Source: an uncultured Bacilli bacterium (lineage in GTDB: Bacteria > Bacillota_I > Bacilli_A > RF39 > UBA660). From it: a stretch of 21,965 nt of DNA. The DNA is taken from contig CANRGI010000004.1 in assembly GCA_947630095.1 (NCBI GenBank), positions 1 through 21,965 on the forward strand, written 5' to 3'. The number at the start of each line of letters is the position of its first letter. The stretch's first letter is position 1. The translations under genes and the position numbers were made by a program. The notes below the pieces were generated by a model, which did not search any database, was not told the origin of the DNA, and saw nothing but the letters and a program-made list of their open reading frames with translations. Positions 1 through 7,118 of this stretch are shown here, one piece after another.

Positions 1-2445
1 TATTTTAATGATACCGTTTTCGTCTAAGTTTCTTCTTGCTTCTTCACTTACATTAGGTATATCACGAGTAAATTCTTCTGGACCTAGTTTAGTATCTCTT
101 GCTTCTACTTCTAGCATTTCTATATGTACACTAGTAAGTACATCATCTCTTACTAATCTTTCATTTAATATTACAGCATCTTCGTAGTTATAACCATTGT
201 AAGTCATAAATGCTACTGTTAGGTTTTTACCTAAAGATATTTCTCCTTTATCAGTAGATGGTCCGTCTGCTATTATAGAGCCTACGTGTACAGCATCACC
301 TTTTCTAACTATTGGTCTTTGATTATAACAAGTTTCTGCATTACTTCTTTGATAAGTAATTAATGGGTATTCGTGTTTACCTTTTTCGTGTTTAACTATA
401 ATCTTCTTTGCATCGACATAGTCTACAACACCATCTTCTTCTGATTTAACTACTGCACCACTATCTAAAGCAGCATAATATTCTACACCAGTTGCAACTA
501 TTGGAGCCTCTGTTTTAAGTAAAGGTACTGCTTGACGTTGCATATTTGCACCCATAAGTGCACGGTTAGCATCATCGTGTTCTAGGAATGGTATCATACT
601 AGTTGTAATACTAACTATTTGAGATGGTGATACATCACTATAATCAACTTTTTCTTTAGATACAACTAAATTATCTCTATTAAATCTAACTGGAACAGTA
701 TCGTCTTTTATATCATTGTTATCGTCTACATCTATAGTAGCAGGACATATATAGTAATTTTCTTCTTCGTCTGCTGTCATATAGACAATTTCGTCAGTTA
801 AATGTCCTTCATTAACTTTTCTATATGGAGTCATAATGAAACCATACTCATTTAATTTTGCAAAACCTGCTAAACTTGTAATAAGTCCGATATTTTGACC
901 TTCTGGAGTTTCTACTGGACATATCCTACCATAGTGTGAAGAGTTTACGTCACGAACTTCCATACCAGCCCTGTCACGAGATAAACCACCAGGTCCTAAG
1001 GCACTTAGTTTACGTTTATCATATAGTTCTGCTAATGGGTTTATTTGATCCATAAATTTAGATAATTGACTGCTACCAAAAAATTCTTTCAATGCAGCAG
1101 TTACAGGACGAATATTTATTAAACTTTTAGGTGTAACTGTATCTATATCTTGTGTAGTCATTCTTTCACGAATAACTCTTTCCATCCTTGTAATACCTAT
1201 TCTAAATTGATTTTGTATTAATTCTCCACCTTGTCTTACACGTCTATTTGCTAAGTGGTCTATTTCGTCATAATTACCTACTCCATAATGTAAGTTAATA
1301 TAATAAGAAACAGATGCATATATATCACTAATAGTAAGACGTTTAATATCAATTGATTGGTCATTACCTATTACTTTAAGTATTCTATCTTCTCCATCAT
1401 TAGAATATACTAATACTTCTTGAACTTTATTGTAACTATCTAATTCTTCATTTATTTTTACTTCGTGTATTCCATAACCATTTTCAAAAATTGGTCTAAT
1501 TTCATTAAGTAATTCTTTTGTAATAAGTGTACCTTTTGCTACTTTTACTTCATTATCTACTACTATATCTTCTGCTATACGATTATTAAGTAATCTATCA
1601 CAAACATTAAGTTTTTTATTAAATTTGTAACGCCCTACTTTTGCTAAATCATATCTAAATTTATCAAAAAATCTAGTAATTAATTGGTTTTTACTACTAT
1701 CTAATGTAGCAGGTTCTCCAGGTCTTAATTTTTCATATATTTCAATTAATGCTTCGTCAGTATTTCTAGTAGAATCTTTTTCTATTGTATTTACAATATA
1801 CTCGTCTTCTCCAAATACTTTTATGATGTCGTCGTCACTAGATAAGCCTAATGCACGAAGAAAAGTAGTAATAGGTACTTTTCTTGTTCTATCGATACGC
1901 ACATAGAAAACATTGCGAGCGTCTAGTTCGTATTCTAACCAAGTACCTTTACTAGGTATTACTTCACTTGTTATTATATTACGTCCATTTTTATCTATTT
2001 CACGTTTAAAATAAATACTAGGTGAACGCACTAATTGACAGTTTATAACTCTTTCTACACCATTAACTATAAATGAAGCATTTTCAGTCATTAAAGGAAT
2101 ATCCCCTAAAAATACTTCTTGCTCTTTAACTTCTCCTGTTTCATTAATGAAAAGTCTTGCTTTTACTTTTAAAGGTGCAGCATAAGTTACACGTCTTTCT
2201 TTTGCTTCGGTTACTGTATATCTAGGTTTTTCTAAAGTATACTCTCCGAACTCCAAAGATAAACTTCCACTGAAACTCTCCACTGGAAAAATATCTTCAA
2301 ACACCTCTTTAATTCCTACTTCCAAGAACTCTTTAAATGAGTCTTTTTGTACTTCTAGTAAGTTTGAAAGTTCAAACTTATTCTTTAATTTTGAGAAATC
2401 TCTTCTCTCTCTTTGCTCTCCAAATTTCTTAACTTTGTAAGCCAA
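1..2445 (-). CDS. rpoB: RNA polymerase beta subunit, C-terminus beyond window edge
   Basis: Beta subunit of RNA polymerase, forming half of the catalytic cleft and the rifampicin pocket. The frame is open for 815 codons from 2445 to base 1, so the last third (with the beta-prime interface) lies outside the window. Hallmarks read in order: an N-terminus beginning AYKVKKFGEQRERRDFSK, GTWLEYELDARN, the rifampicin region (GSSQLSKFMDQINPL, then SALGPGGLSRDRAG) and YGRICPVETPEGQNIGLI. Start: an in-frame TGA lies at 2452-2454 and no ATG is available. TTG at 2443-2445 sits 7 bases after GGGGTG, so a TTG start is nearly forced. The rifampicin region differs from the sensitive consensus at several contact positions (see findings). 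It has its own promoter downstream of the ybxB-type gene, and rpoC presumably follows. Identity is certain. Confidence 0.98.
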   Translation of the reverse strand, partial: MAYKVKKFGEQRERRDFSKLKNKFELSNLLEVQKDSFKEFLEVGIKEVFEDIFPVESFSGSLSLEFGEYTLEKPRYTVTEAKERRVTYAAPLKVKARLFINETGEVKEQEVFLGDIPLMTENASFIVNGVERVINCQLVRSPSIYFKREIDKNGRNIITSEVIPSKGTWLEYELDARNVFYVRIDRTRKVPITTFLRALGLSSDDDIIKVFGEDEYIVNTIEKDSTRNTDEALIEIYEKLRPGEPATLDSSKNQLITRFFDKFRYDLAKVGRYKFNKKLNVCDRLLNNRIAEDIVVDNEVKVAKGTLITKELLNEIRPIFENGYGIHEVKINEELDSYNKVQEVLVYSNDGEDRILKVIGNDQSIDIKRLTISDIYASVSYYINLHYGVGNYDEIDHLANRRVRQGGELIQNQFRIGITRMERVIRERMTTQDIDTVTPKSLINIRPVTAALKEFFGSSQLSKFMDQINPLAELYDKRKLSALGPGGLSRDRAGMEVRDVNSSHYGRICPVETPEGQNIGLITSLAGFAKLNEYGFIMTPYRKVNEGHLTDEIVYMTADEEENYYICPATIDVDDNNDIKDDTVPVRFNRDNLVVSKEKVDYSDVSPSQIVSITTSMIPFLEHDDANRALMGANMQRQAVPLLKTEAPIVATGVEYYAALDSGAVVKSEEDGVVDYVDAKKIIVKHEKGKHEYPLITYQRSNAETCYNQRPIVRKGDAVHVGSIIADGPSTDKGEISLGKNLTVAFMTYNGYNYEDAVILNERLVRDDVLTSVHIEMLEVEARDTKLGPEEFTRDIPNVSEEARRNLDENGIIKI

Positions 2446-2516
2446 ATTTAGTCACCCCAATCCCTTAGATTTAAAAACACATTGAAACTGTAAAAATTAC
2501 ATGTTCGCAATATATA

Positions 2517-2545
2517 ATGTTAGCAGAGTTTTTTAAATAAGTCAA
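2517..2545 (-). promoter_or_regulatory. Promoter for rpoB (TTGACT-17-TAACAT)
   Basis: On the minus strand TTGACT (2540-2545) is followed by a 17-base spacer and TAACAT (2517-2522). The spacer ends in TGC, giving an extended -10 (TG-N). The -35 begins directly after the stop codon of the upstream methyltransferase gene, and the leader to the TTG start is about 65 bases. It would give rpoB(C) transcription independent of rplJL. This is a sequence match only. Confidence 0.65.
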
Positions 2546-3142
2546 TTAGTTTTTTAATTTTTTTGCTTTATATACATAGAAACCTTTACTCTTGCTAACT
2601 AAATTAACTGTATAATTTTTTTCTAGTTCTGCTGTTATACTTTTTGCTCCTTGATTTTTTCTTATCACGTACCATAACTCCCCATCGTCTTTTAAAGAAA
2701 ATCGTGCATTATTTAATATTTCTAACACTTTTTCTTTACCTGCTCTTATAGGTGGGTTTGTAATAATTATATCGTATATATCATTTATTTCTTTATAAGC
2801 ATCACTTACAAACGCTTCACATTTAACATCATTTTTTACTATATTTCTACTTGTCAAATGTAGTGCTCGTTTATTTATATCTGTTAATGTTACAAAACTA
2901 TTTGTAATTTTAGATAAAACTATTCCTATAAAACCATAACCACAACCTATATCGAGAATACGTTTTGATTCAGTATGATAAGTTAAATAAGTAGAAACTA
3001 ATATATTACTTCCTGTATCTATTTTATCTTTTGAAAATACACCTAAATCTGAATAAAAAAGAAAAGGAATAGAATTTATTTCATAATTAATTTCTCTTAT
3101 TTCGCTTTTTAAGTTTTCACTATTAGTAAAATAATGTTCCAT
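2546..3142 (-). CDS. Class I SAM-dependent RNA methyltransferase, YbxB/RsmC-like
   Basis: Predicted S-adenosylmethionine-dependent methyltransferase of 198 residues. The SAM-binding motif I is DIGCGYGFIG (residues 64-73). An acidic residue ends the next strand (LTDIN, about 87-90). The NPPI motif at 129-132 is typical of enzymes that methylate exocyclic amines, such as the RsmC family (16S rRNA G1207). The protein is about half the length of E. coli RsmC and matches the short single-domain form called YbxB in Bacillus subtilis, which also lies between rplL and rpoB. That synteny strengthens the call. A terminator separates it from rplL, so it is probably expressed by read-through. The actual target base is inferred from the family and is not shown here. 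Confidence 0.88.
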   Translation of the reverse strand: MEHYFTNSENLKSEIREINYEINSIPFLFYSDLGVFSKDKIDTGSNILVSTYLTYHTESKRILDIGCGYGFIGIVLSKITNSFVTLTDINKRALHLTSRNIVKNDVKCEAFVSDAYKEINDIYDIIITNPPIRAGKEKVLEILNNARFSLKDDGELWYVIRKNQGAKSITAELEKNYTVNLVSKSKGFYVYKAKKLKN

Positions 3143-3168
3143 TATTCTCTCATTCCTTTTAAAAACGC

Positions 3169-3192
3169 AAAAAAGCCTTTCATAATAAAGGC
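3169..3192 (-). terminator. Intrinsic terminator after rplL
   Basis: On the minus strand GCCTTT, a six-base loop and AAAGGC (stem 3175-3192) are followed by six T (3169-3174). It lies 12 bases after the rplL stop codon. It likely sets the high L7/L12 output against lower transcription of the methyltransferase and rpoB downstream. Confidence 0.8.
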
Positions 3193-3203
3193 CTAAATTT
3201 TGC

Positions 3204-3572
3204 TTACTTTAATTCAACAGTAGCGCCTGCTTCTTCAAGTTTAGTTTTGATTTCGTTTGCTTCGTCAGCACTTACGTTTTCTTTGATATTACCACCATTA
3301 TCTGCTAAGTCTTTTGCTTCTTTTAAACCTAGTCCAGTGATTTCTCTAACTACTTTGATAACTTGTAATTTTTGTGCTCCTGCTTCTTTTAGAATAACAG
3401 TTTTAGTGCTATCTCCTTCGTCTTCACTAGCGGCAACTGGTGCTGCTTGTACAGCAACTGCACTTGGGTCTACTCCGAATTCCTCTTTCATCATATCTAC
3501 TAGTTCTTTAACTTCTAGTATAGTTTTTTCTTTTATTGCTTCGATTATATCTTTATTTTCTATTTTTGCCAT
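3204..3572 (-). CDS. rplL: 50S ribosomal protein L7/L12
   Basis: Stalk protein of the large subunit, 122 residues, the normal length. It forms dimers on L10 and recruits translational GTPases. The N-terminal dimerisation helices (about 1-35) are followed by an Ala/Val-rich hinge (AVQAAPVAAS) and the C-terminal globular domain with the conserved segments KVVREITGLGLKEAKDL and KTKLEEAGATVELK. The ATG shares its A with the rplJ stop (TAATG), and its ribosome binding site AGGAGG lies inside the last codons of rplJ, so translation is coupled. It ends just before a strong terminator. Confidence 0.98.
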   Translation of the reverse strand: MAKIENKDIIEAIKEKTILEVKELVDMMKEEFGVDPSAVAVQAAPVAASEDEGDSTKTVILKEAGAQKLQVIKVVREITGLGLKEAKDLADNGGNIKENVSADEANEIKTKLEEAGATVELK

Positions 3573-4075
3573 TATTCATTTCCTCCTTTTTCTAAATTTT
3601 CGGCATACATATTAAGTGCGATAGCGCAGTGTTTAATATGTTCGATAAGTCCTCCTGCAAACATTGTAAGTAAGCCTTCATAACTTGGTATAGAAGCATA
3701 ATCTTCAATAGTTTTTAGACTTGCAACTTCTCCATCAATATAGCCTGCTTTGATAGTAAGTGCTTCATTATTTTTAGCAGTTTCACTTACTATTTTGATA
3801 GGTTCTATTATGTCCTTACTGAATATAAATGCGTTTGGGCCTGTCATATAATCTTGTAATTCAATTTTCTTATCCTTTAATGCTAGACTTGCTAAAGTAT
3901 TTTTATAAACTTTTAAATCACTACCAATTTCTTTTAATTTGTTTCTCAATGTTTCTAAGTCTTGAACTGACATACCTTGATAATCAACAAGTAAAAGTGT
4001 TTTTGACTCGTCAAGTTTATTATTTATCTCTTTAACTATATCTTTTTTAAGGTTAAGATTTTTCTCGCTTGCCAT
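3572..4075 (-). CDS. rplJ: 50S ribosomal protein L10
   Basis: Base of the ribosomal stalk, 167 residues from the chosen start. L10 binds 23S rRNA at the GTPase centre and carries L7/L12 dimers on its C-terminal helix (the MYAENLEKGG end). The N-terminus NLNLKKDIVKEINNKL and the segments LLVDYQGMSVQDLE and VYKNTLASLAL are typical. An upstream in-frame ATG at 4114 would lie inside the L10 leader. The ATG at 4075 is preceded by AAAGGAGG at proper spacing and gives the family N-terminus, so it is preferred. It overlaps rplL by one base. It is probably autoregulated through the leader upstream. Confidence 0.97.
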   Translation of the reverse strand: MASEKNLNLKKDIVKEINNKLDESKTLLLVDYQGMSVQDLETLRNKLKEIGSDLKVYKNTLASLALKDKKIELQDYMTGPNAFIFSKDIIEPIKIVSETAKNNEALTIKAGYIDGEVASLKTIEDYASIPSYEGLLTMFAGGLIEHIKHCAIALNMYAENLEKGGNE

Positions 4076-4183
4076 TATTTCCTCCTTTAATAAAATTAAG
4101 TCTTCCAAAGGCATAAGGAAAACTTAATTAAAAGATTTCCTCGGCAGGATTTACTTTTACCTGCTGTCTTTGGATAACTGATG
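4076..4183 (-). ncRNA. L10 leader (cis-regulatory RNA of rplJL)
   Basis: The 5' untranslated RNA of rplJ matches the L10 leader pattern of Bacillota. The order is CCAAAGACAGCAGG, a hairpin GCAGG/CCTGC (4144-4164), CCGAGG, then a 3' element with TATGCCTTTGG. TCCAAAG near the 5' end can close on CTTTGGA near the 3' end, forming the multi-branched fold that the L10-L7/L12 complex binds. A competing hairpin AAGTTTTCC/GGAAGACTT near 4097-4125 shares the same GGA bases, so the two folds exclude each other. No strong U-tract follows it. Feedback repression is known for this RNA family. The fold here was drawn by eye. Confidence 0.85.
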
Positions 4184-4189
4184 TAATCA

Positions 4190-4218
4190 ATTTTACTACA
4201 TTTTTATTTTTTTGTAAA
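4190..4218 (-). promoter_or_regulatory. Promoter for rplJ-rplL (TTTACA-17-TAAAAT)
   Basis: TTTACA (4213-4218), a 17-base spacer and TAAAAT (4190-4195) lie just after the rplA stop codon and just upstream of the L10 leader. A start near 4183 would include the whole conserved leader. This supports independent transcription of rplJL from rplKA, as in other Bacillota. Confidence 0.7.
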
Positions 4219-4224
4219 CTATTT

Positions 4225-4917
4225 TTAATTAAAATATGTTAAATCTAGTTTAACTGAAGGTCCCATTGTACTAGAAATAGTTATATTCTTTACAAAAGTT
4301 CCTTTTACGCCTGTAGGTTTATTTTTAATCACTTCATTTACAAACGCAACTAAATTTTCTTCTAATTTCTTTTCGTCAAAACTAGATTTACCTATCATAG
4401 CGTGTACATTACCATAAGAGTCGCTTCTATATTCTATCATACCTTTTTTGATATTTTCTATTGCTCCAGTGACATTTGTAGTAACTGTACCACTTTTAGG
4501 GTTAGGCATTAAACCTTTAGGTCCTAAAATTTTACCTATCTTTCCTAGGGCAACCATCATTTCTGGTGTTGCTACGATAGTGTCATAATCAAACCAATTC
4601 TCTTTCTCGATTTTTTCTACCATTTCTTCAGCACCAACATAATCTGCTCCTGCTTTTTTTGCCTTTTCTCCTTGAGTCTTAGTAACAACTAAAATCTTTT
4701 TAGTTTTACCAGTACCGTGAGGTAGTGTAAATGAACTTCTTATTTGTTGGTCACTCTTTGTTGTGTTGATGTTTAAATTCATTGCTACATCAATGGTTTC
4801 ATCGAATTTTCTTTTAGAAAGAGATTTAACTAATTTGACCGCTTCAGCTGGAGAATAAGCACGTTGCTTATCTACTTGTTTAGAAGCTTCCACATAAACG
4901 TGTCCTCTACGTTTCAT
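4225..4917 (-). CDS. rplA: 50S ribosomal protein L1
   Basis: Ribosomal protein L1, 230 residues, full length. It forms the mobile L1 stalk that guides exit of deacylated tRNA, and in many bacteria it also represses its own operon by binding mRNA. Family segments seen: RAYSPAEAVKLVKSL near the N-terminus, LPHGTGKTKKILV, VGAEEMVEKI, LGPKGLMPNPKSGTV around the middle, and a C-terminus with GTFVKNITISSTMGPSVKLD. The ATG at 4917 follows AAAGGAGG. It lies 58 bases after rplK and is evidently cotranscribed with it. Confidence 0.98.
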   Translation of the reverse strand: MKRRGHVYVEASKQVDKQRAYSPAEAVKLVKSLSKRKFDETIDVAMNLNINTTKSDQQIRSSFTLPHGTGKTKKILVVTKTQGEKAKKAGADYVGAEEMVEKIEKENWFDYDTIVATPEMMVALGKIGKILGPKGLMPNPKSGTVTTNVTGAIENIKKGMIEYRSDSYGNVHAMIGKSSFDEKKLEENLVAFVNEVIKNKPTGVKGTFVKNITISSTMGPSVKLDLTYFN

Positions 4918-4975
4918 TATAATTCCCTCCTTTATGTGGTTTTTGGATTATTCTTTTACTCGACTTATTATATTA

Positions 4976-5578
4976 TTACTCTGCTTGTTCTGTTTCTGCT
5001 TTATTTTGATTTGTTGCTTCTACTTCTGGAATTTCAGCATCAGCCATCTTAGCAACCTCTGCTTCCATACTTTCAAGTTCACTATCAAGTTTTGCTGCTT
5101 CTTCTGCTGCTTCACGAGCCTCTTCTGCTTGTTCTGCTAATTCTTTATCATTAACACCTTTAACAGCAATTCCCATATTTCTTGCAGTACCCGCTACTAT
5201 TTCCATAGCCTTTTCAATATCATTTGTGTTTAAATCTGGTAACTTAGTTTCAGCAACTTGTCTTAATTGGTCTTTAGTTATTGTAGCAACTATTTCATTA
5301 GCGCCTTTAACGCCACCTTTTTGTAGCCCTGCTACTTTTAATAGCATTGATGCTGCTGGTGGAGTCTTTAGTACAAAATCAAATGACCTATCTTCATATA
5401 TAGTAACTTCGCAAGGGATAATATCTCCCATTTTATCTCTAGTCGCATCATTATATCTTGTACAAAATTCTTGTAAATTAATTCCTAATGGTCCAAATAT
5501 TGTACCTACTGGTGGAGCAGGTGTTGCTTTTCCAGCCGGAATTTGAATTTTTACTACTTTAGTAACTTTCTTTGCCAC
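4976..5578 (-). CDS. rplK: 50S ribosomal protein L11 with acidic C-terminal extension
   Basis: L11 of the GTPase-associated centre. Residues 1-141 are a complete ordinary L11: IQIPAGKATPAPPVGTIFGP at 11-30, a C-terminal domain with KTPPAASMLLK at 71-81, KGGVKG, and a final helix around IVAGTARNMGI at 127-137. The protein then continues for about 59 residues rich in Ala and Glu (EEAREAAEEAAKLDSELES and onward), so it is 200 residues instead of about 141. The tail is in frame with no stop between and looks helical then disordered. Start: AGGAGGTG precedes a GTG at 5578 that gives the family start AKKVTK. An earlier in-frame GTG lies inside the ribosome binding site and is rejected. It is first gene of the rplK-rplA unit. 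Confidence 0.97.
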   Translation of the reverse strand: MAKKVTKVVKIQIPAGKATPAPPVGTIFGPLGINLQEFCTRYNDATRDKMGDIIPCEVTIYEDRSFDFVLKTPPAASMLLKVAGLQKGGVKGANEIVATITKDQLRQVAETKLPDLNTNDIEKAMEIVAGTARNMGIAVKGVNDKELAEQAEEAREAAEEAAKLDSELESMEAEVAKMADAEIPEVEATNQNKAETEQAE

Positions 5579-5685
5579 GAAAAACACCTCCTATAAAATT
5601 TATTTAGTTTATTTTTTCGCGAGTGGTTATATAGATAATCCAAGCATCTCCCACTAATTAGTTACATAATAAATATATAACTCTA
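5579..5685 (-). promoter_or_regulatory. Structured 5' leader of rplK-rplA (possible r-protein leader)
   Basis: A leader of about 106 bases lies between the promoter and the rplK start. AGTGG (5651-5655) can pair with CCACT (5622-5626), enclosing GGGAGATGC. An alternative stem pairs GTTATATA (5674-5681) with TATATAAC (5626-5633) and cannot fully coexist with the first. Feedback by L1 on its own operon mRNA is known in other bacteria, and GGGAGATGC loosely recalls L1-binding RNA. Assigning L1 as the ligand is inference. Confidence 0.4.
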
Positions 5686-5691
5686 TCCAAG

Positions 5692-5720
5692 ATAATATCA
5701 CAAAATATATATATTTTCAA
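5692..5720 (-). promoter_or_regulatory. Promoter for rplK-rplA (TTGAAA-17-TATTAT)
   Basis: TTGAAA (5715-5720), a 17-base spacer and TATTAT (5692-5697) with TGA just upstream form an extended -10. It is a near-consensus housekeeping promoter, as expected for ribosomal protein genes. It lies downstream of the terminator of the preceding operon. Confidence 0.8.
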
Positions 5721-5782
5721 GCACTTTTTGCCCTTTATACCTTATTTTGTATGTTATTTTAAACTTTTTATTCATAATATAA

Positions 5783-5825
5783 GAAAAAAGTTAAACTTAC
5801 ATATTTTGTTTTACAAGTTTAACTT
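5783..5825 (-). terminator. Terminator of the kinase-like operon
   Basis: AAGTTAAACTT (5815-5825) pairs perfectly with AAGTTTAACTT (5788-5798) on the minus strand, with a 16-base loop, followed by TTTT and CTT. The 5' arm lies inside the last codons of the 149-residue gene. It separates this operon from the rplK promoter. Confidence 0.7.
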
Positions 5826-6246
5826 CTTCTAATAAATTACTTTCTGCTTGTACTTTAAAATTAAATTCCCCGTTTTCTAAAAATAACTTAACACTAGGGT
5901 TACTATATCCATAATCTATTACAATATCTTCTATTTCACCTTTACTTAAAACGTATATACTAGTAAGCCCTAATGAATAGAACATACGATTAATTTTCGA
6001 TTCAAGTTCGCCTTCTTCTACTACTCCCTTTACTATAAAGTCTTTCTTACTTTTTTCAAACTTTTTATATTCACTACTAGATAATACACAAAATAAACTT
6101 GCTTTTGTCGTAATTACTTCTTCATTTACATCTCTAAAACTATAAATTATATCACAAGTATCAAATACTATACTTTTGCCATAGTTATTTCTATTGTAAT
6201 AATCTTCTACAAAAGTTTTTATTTCTTTTCTTCCAAATTCTAACAT
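5797..6246 (-). CDS. Hypothetical protein, partner of kinase-like gene
   Basis: A 149-residue protein that I do not recognise. It has no signal peptide and no membrane segment and looks like a soluble mixed alpha/beta protein. An N-terminal helical stretch is followed by strands around SIVFDTCDIIYSF and TTKASLFCVLSS, a charged segment (SEYKKFEKSKKDF), and a C-terminal part with VKLFLENGEFNFKVQ. Its ATG directly abuts the TAA stop of the kinase-like gene (TAAATG), and its ribosome binding site GGAG lies within that gene. The two are thus translationally coupled and probably act together. Low-complexity sequence is absent and the codon use resembles its neighbours, so it looks like a real gene. 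Its function is unknown. Confidence 0.8.
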   Translation of the reverse strand: MLEFGRKEIKTFVEDYYNRNNYGKSIVFDTCDIIYSFRDVNEEVITTKASLFCVLSSSEYKKFEKSKKDFIVKGVVEEGELESKINRMFYSLGLTSIYVLSKGEIEDIVIDYGYSNPSVKLFLENGEFNFKVQAESNLLEEVKLVKQNM

Positions 6247-7044
6247 TTATCTCATCTCCATTTTCTTTCTATGTTCTTCTACTTCATACATATCATTTTT
6301 ATCTATTACTTGATGTAAATAAGGTACATACGCACTACCTGTTTTCTTTAGTTTTACTACTGTAGTTCTTAAATTTCTTAAAGTATTTAGTCTCTCTCCT
6401 AAGTAATCATATTCATACATAGATAACTCATTTAAATCTATATTAAATAAATTATTTAAAAAGTATAAAAGGAATGTAAGTCTATCACTATTTCTATTAA
6501 CTTTTACATCATTTTTAAAATTACTAATAAATCTATCATAAAATATAGATATTCTATCTGCTTTAAGTTTATCTATCATTACACTATCGAAATCTACAAA
6601 ATGAGCACGTCCGTCTTCACTAATTACTATATTATCGAAGTTTGCATCACCTAAGACAATATTTTCACTTCTATTATGTATTCTTTTAAGCCCGATTGAA
6701 GCAGTCCTAAGAGCATTTAAATATTTAGCAAAATTTTCACTATCTTTACTTAAATCCCATAAAGTAGTTCCTTCTATAAACTCTTCAGTTAAACCCACTA
6801 ATGAAATATATATACCTTTTTTATTTATTATTTTATCAATAGGTAACACTGCTTCATTAAGCCCTTTTACTTGACTTAATATATTAATTTTAGTATTTTT
6901 TCTCTTTGCTTCTTCCCTGGTTAATTCTTTATAAATTTTATATAGTATTTTATTATTATAATATATATGAGCCTCACTAGAAGAATAAACTCTTAATGGT
7001 TTTACTGGTATCTTTTTAAAATCTTTATATTCTATACTTTTCAT
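6247..7044 (-). CDS. Divergent protein-kinase-like (PKL) fold protein
   Basis: A soluble protein of 265 residues with the skeleton of a small bacterial kinase of the protein-kinase-like superfamily. A candidate beta-3 lysine is K36 in ILYKIYKEL. A hinge-like segment is EEFIEGTTLWDL (87-98). The catalytic loop is IVLGDANFDNI (129-139), with D133 and N138 standing for the catalytic Asp and the metal-binding Asn. The DFG-like metal site is HFVDFDSV (148-155), reading DFD. A clear glycine-rich loop is not seen. Related folds include Rio-type, aminoglycoside and choline/fructosamine kinases, and the substrate here (protein or small molecule) cannot be told. Start: ATG after AGGGGG. It is first gene of a two-gene operon with its own promoter, lodged between nusG and rplK. 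Confidence 0.75.
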   Translation of the reverse strand: MKSIEYKDFKKIPVKPLRVYSSSEAHIYYNNKILYKIYKELTREEAKRKNTKINILSQVKGLNEAVLPIDKIINKKGIYISLVGLTEEFIEGTTLWDLSKDSENFAKYLNALRTASIGLKRIHNRSENIVLGDANFDNIVISEDGRAHFVDFDSVMIDKLKADRISIFYDRFISNFKNDVKVNRNSDRLTFLLYFLNNLFNIDLNELSMYEYDYLGERLNTLRNLRTTVVKLKKTGSAYVPYLHQVIDKNDMYEVEEHRKKMEMR

Positions 7045-7066
7045 ACAAACCCCCTAAACATTTATA

Positions 7067-7095
7067 ATTGTACCATAAAAAGTATATTTGGTCAA
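7067..7095 (-). promoter_or_regulatory. Promoter of kinase-like operon (TTGACC-17-TACAAT)
   Basis: TTGACC (7090-7095), a 17-base spacer and TACAAT (7067-7072). Its -35 lies in the tail of the preceding terminator, a very compact junction. The start would be near 7060, giving a leader of about 15 bases before the ATG at 7044. Confidence 0.78.
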
Positions 7096-7096
7096 G

Positions 7097-7118
7097 AAAA
7101 TAGAGGAATTTATCCTCT
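7097..7118 (-). terminator. Terminator of the secE-nusG transcript
   Basis: AGAGGA (7113-7118) and TCCTCT (7102-7107) form a 6-bp stem with a five-base loop, followed by ATTTTCTT. The stem overlaps the stop codon of the 210-residue gene. The U-tract is imperfect, so some read-through is likely. Confidence 0.6.

Noticed and set aside
3247..5546. Plus-strand open frames opposite rplL, rplJ, rplA and rplK
   Set aside because: They are antisense shadows of certain ribosomal protein genes, with hydrophobic low-complexity products and no ribosome binding sites.
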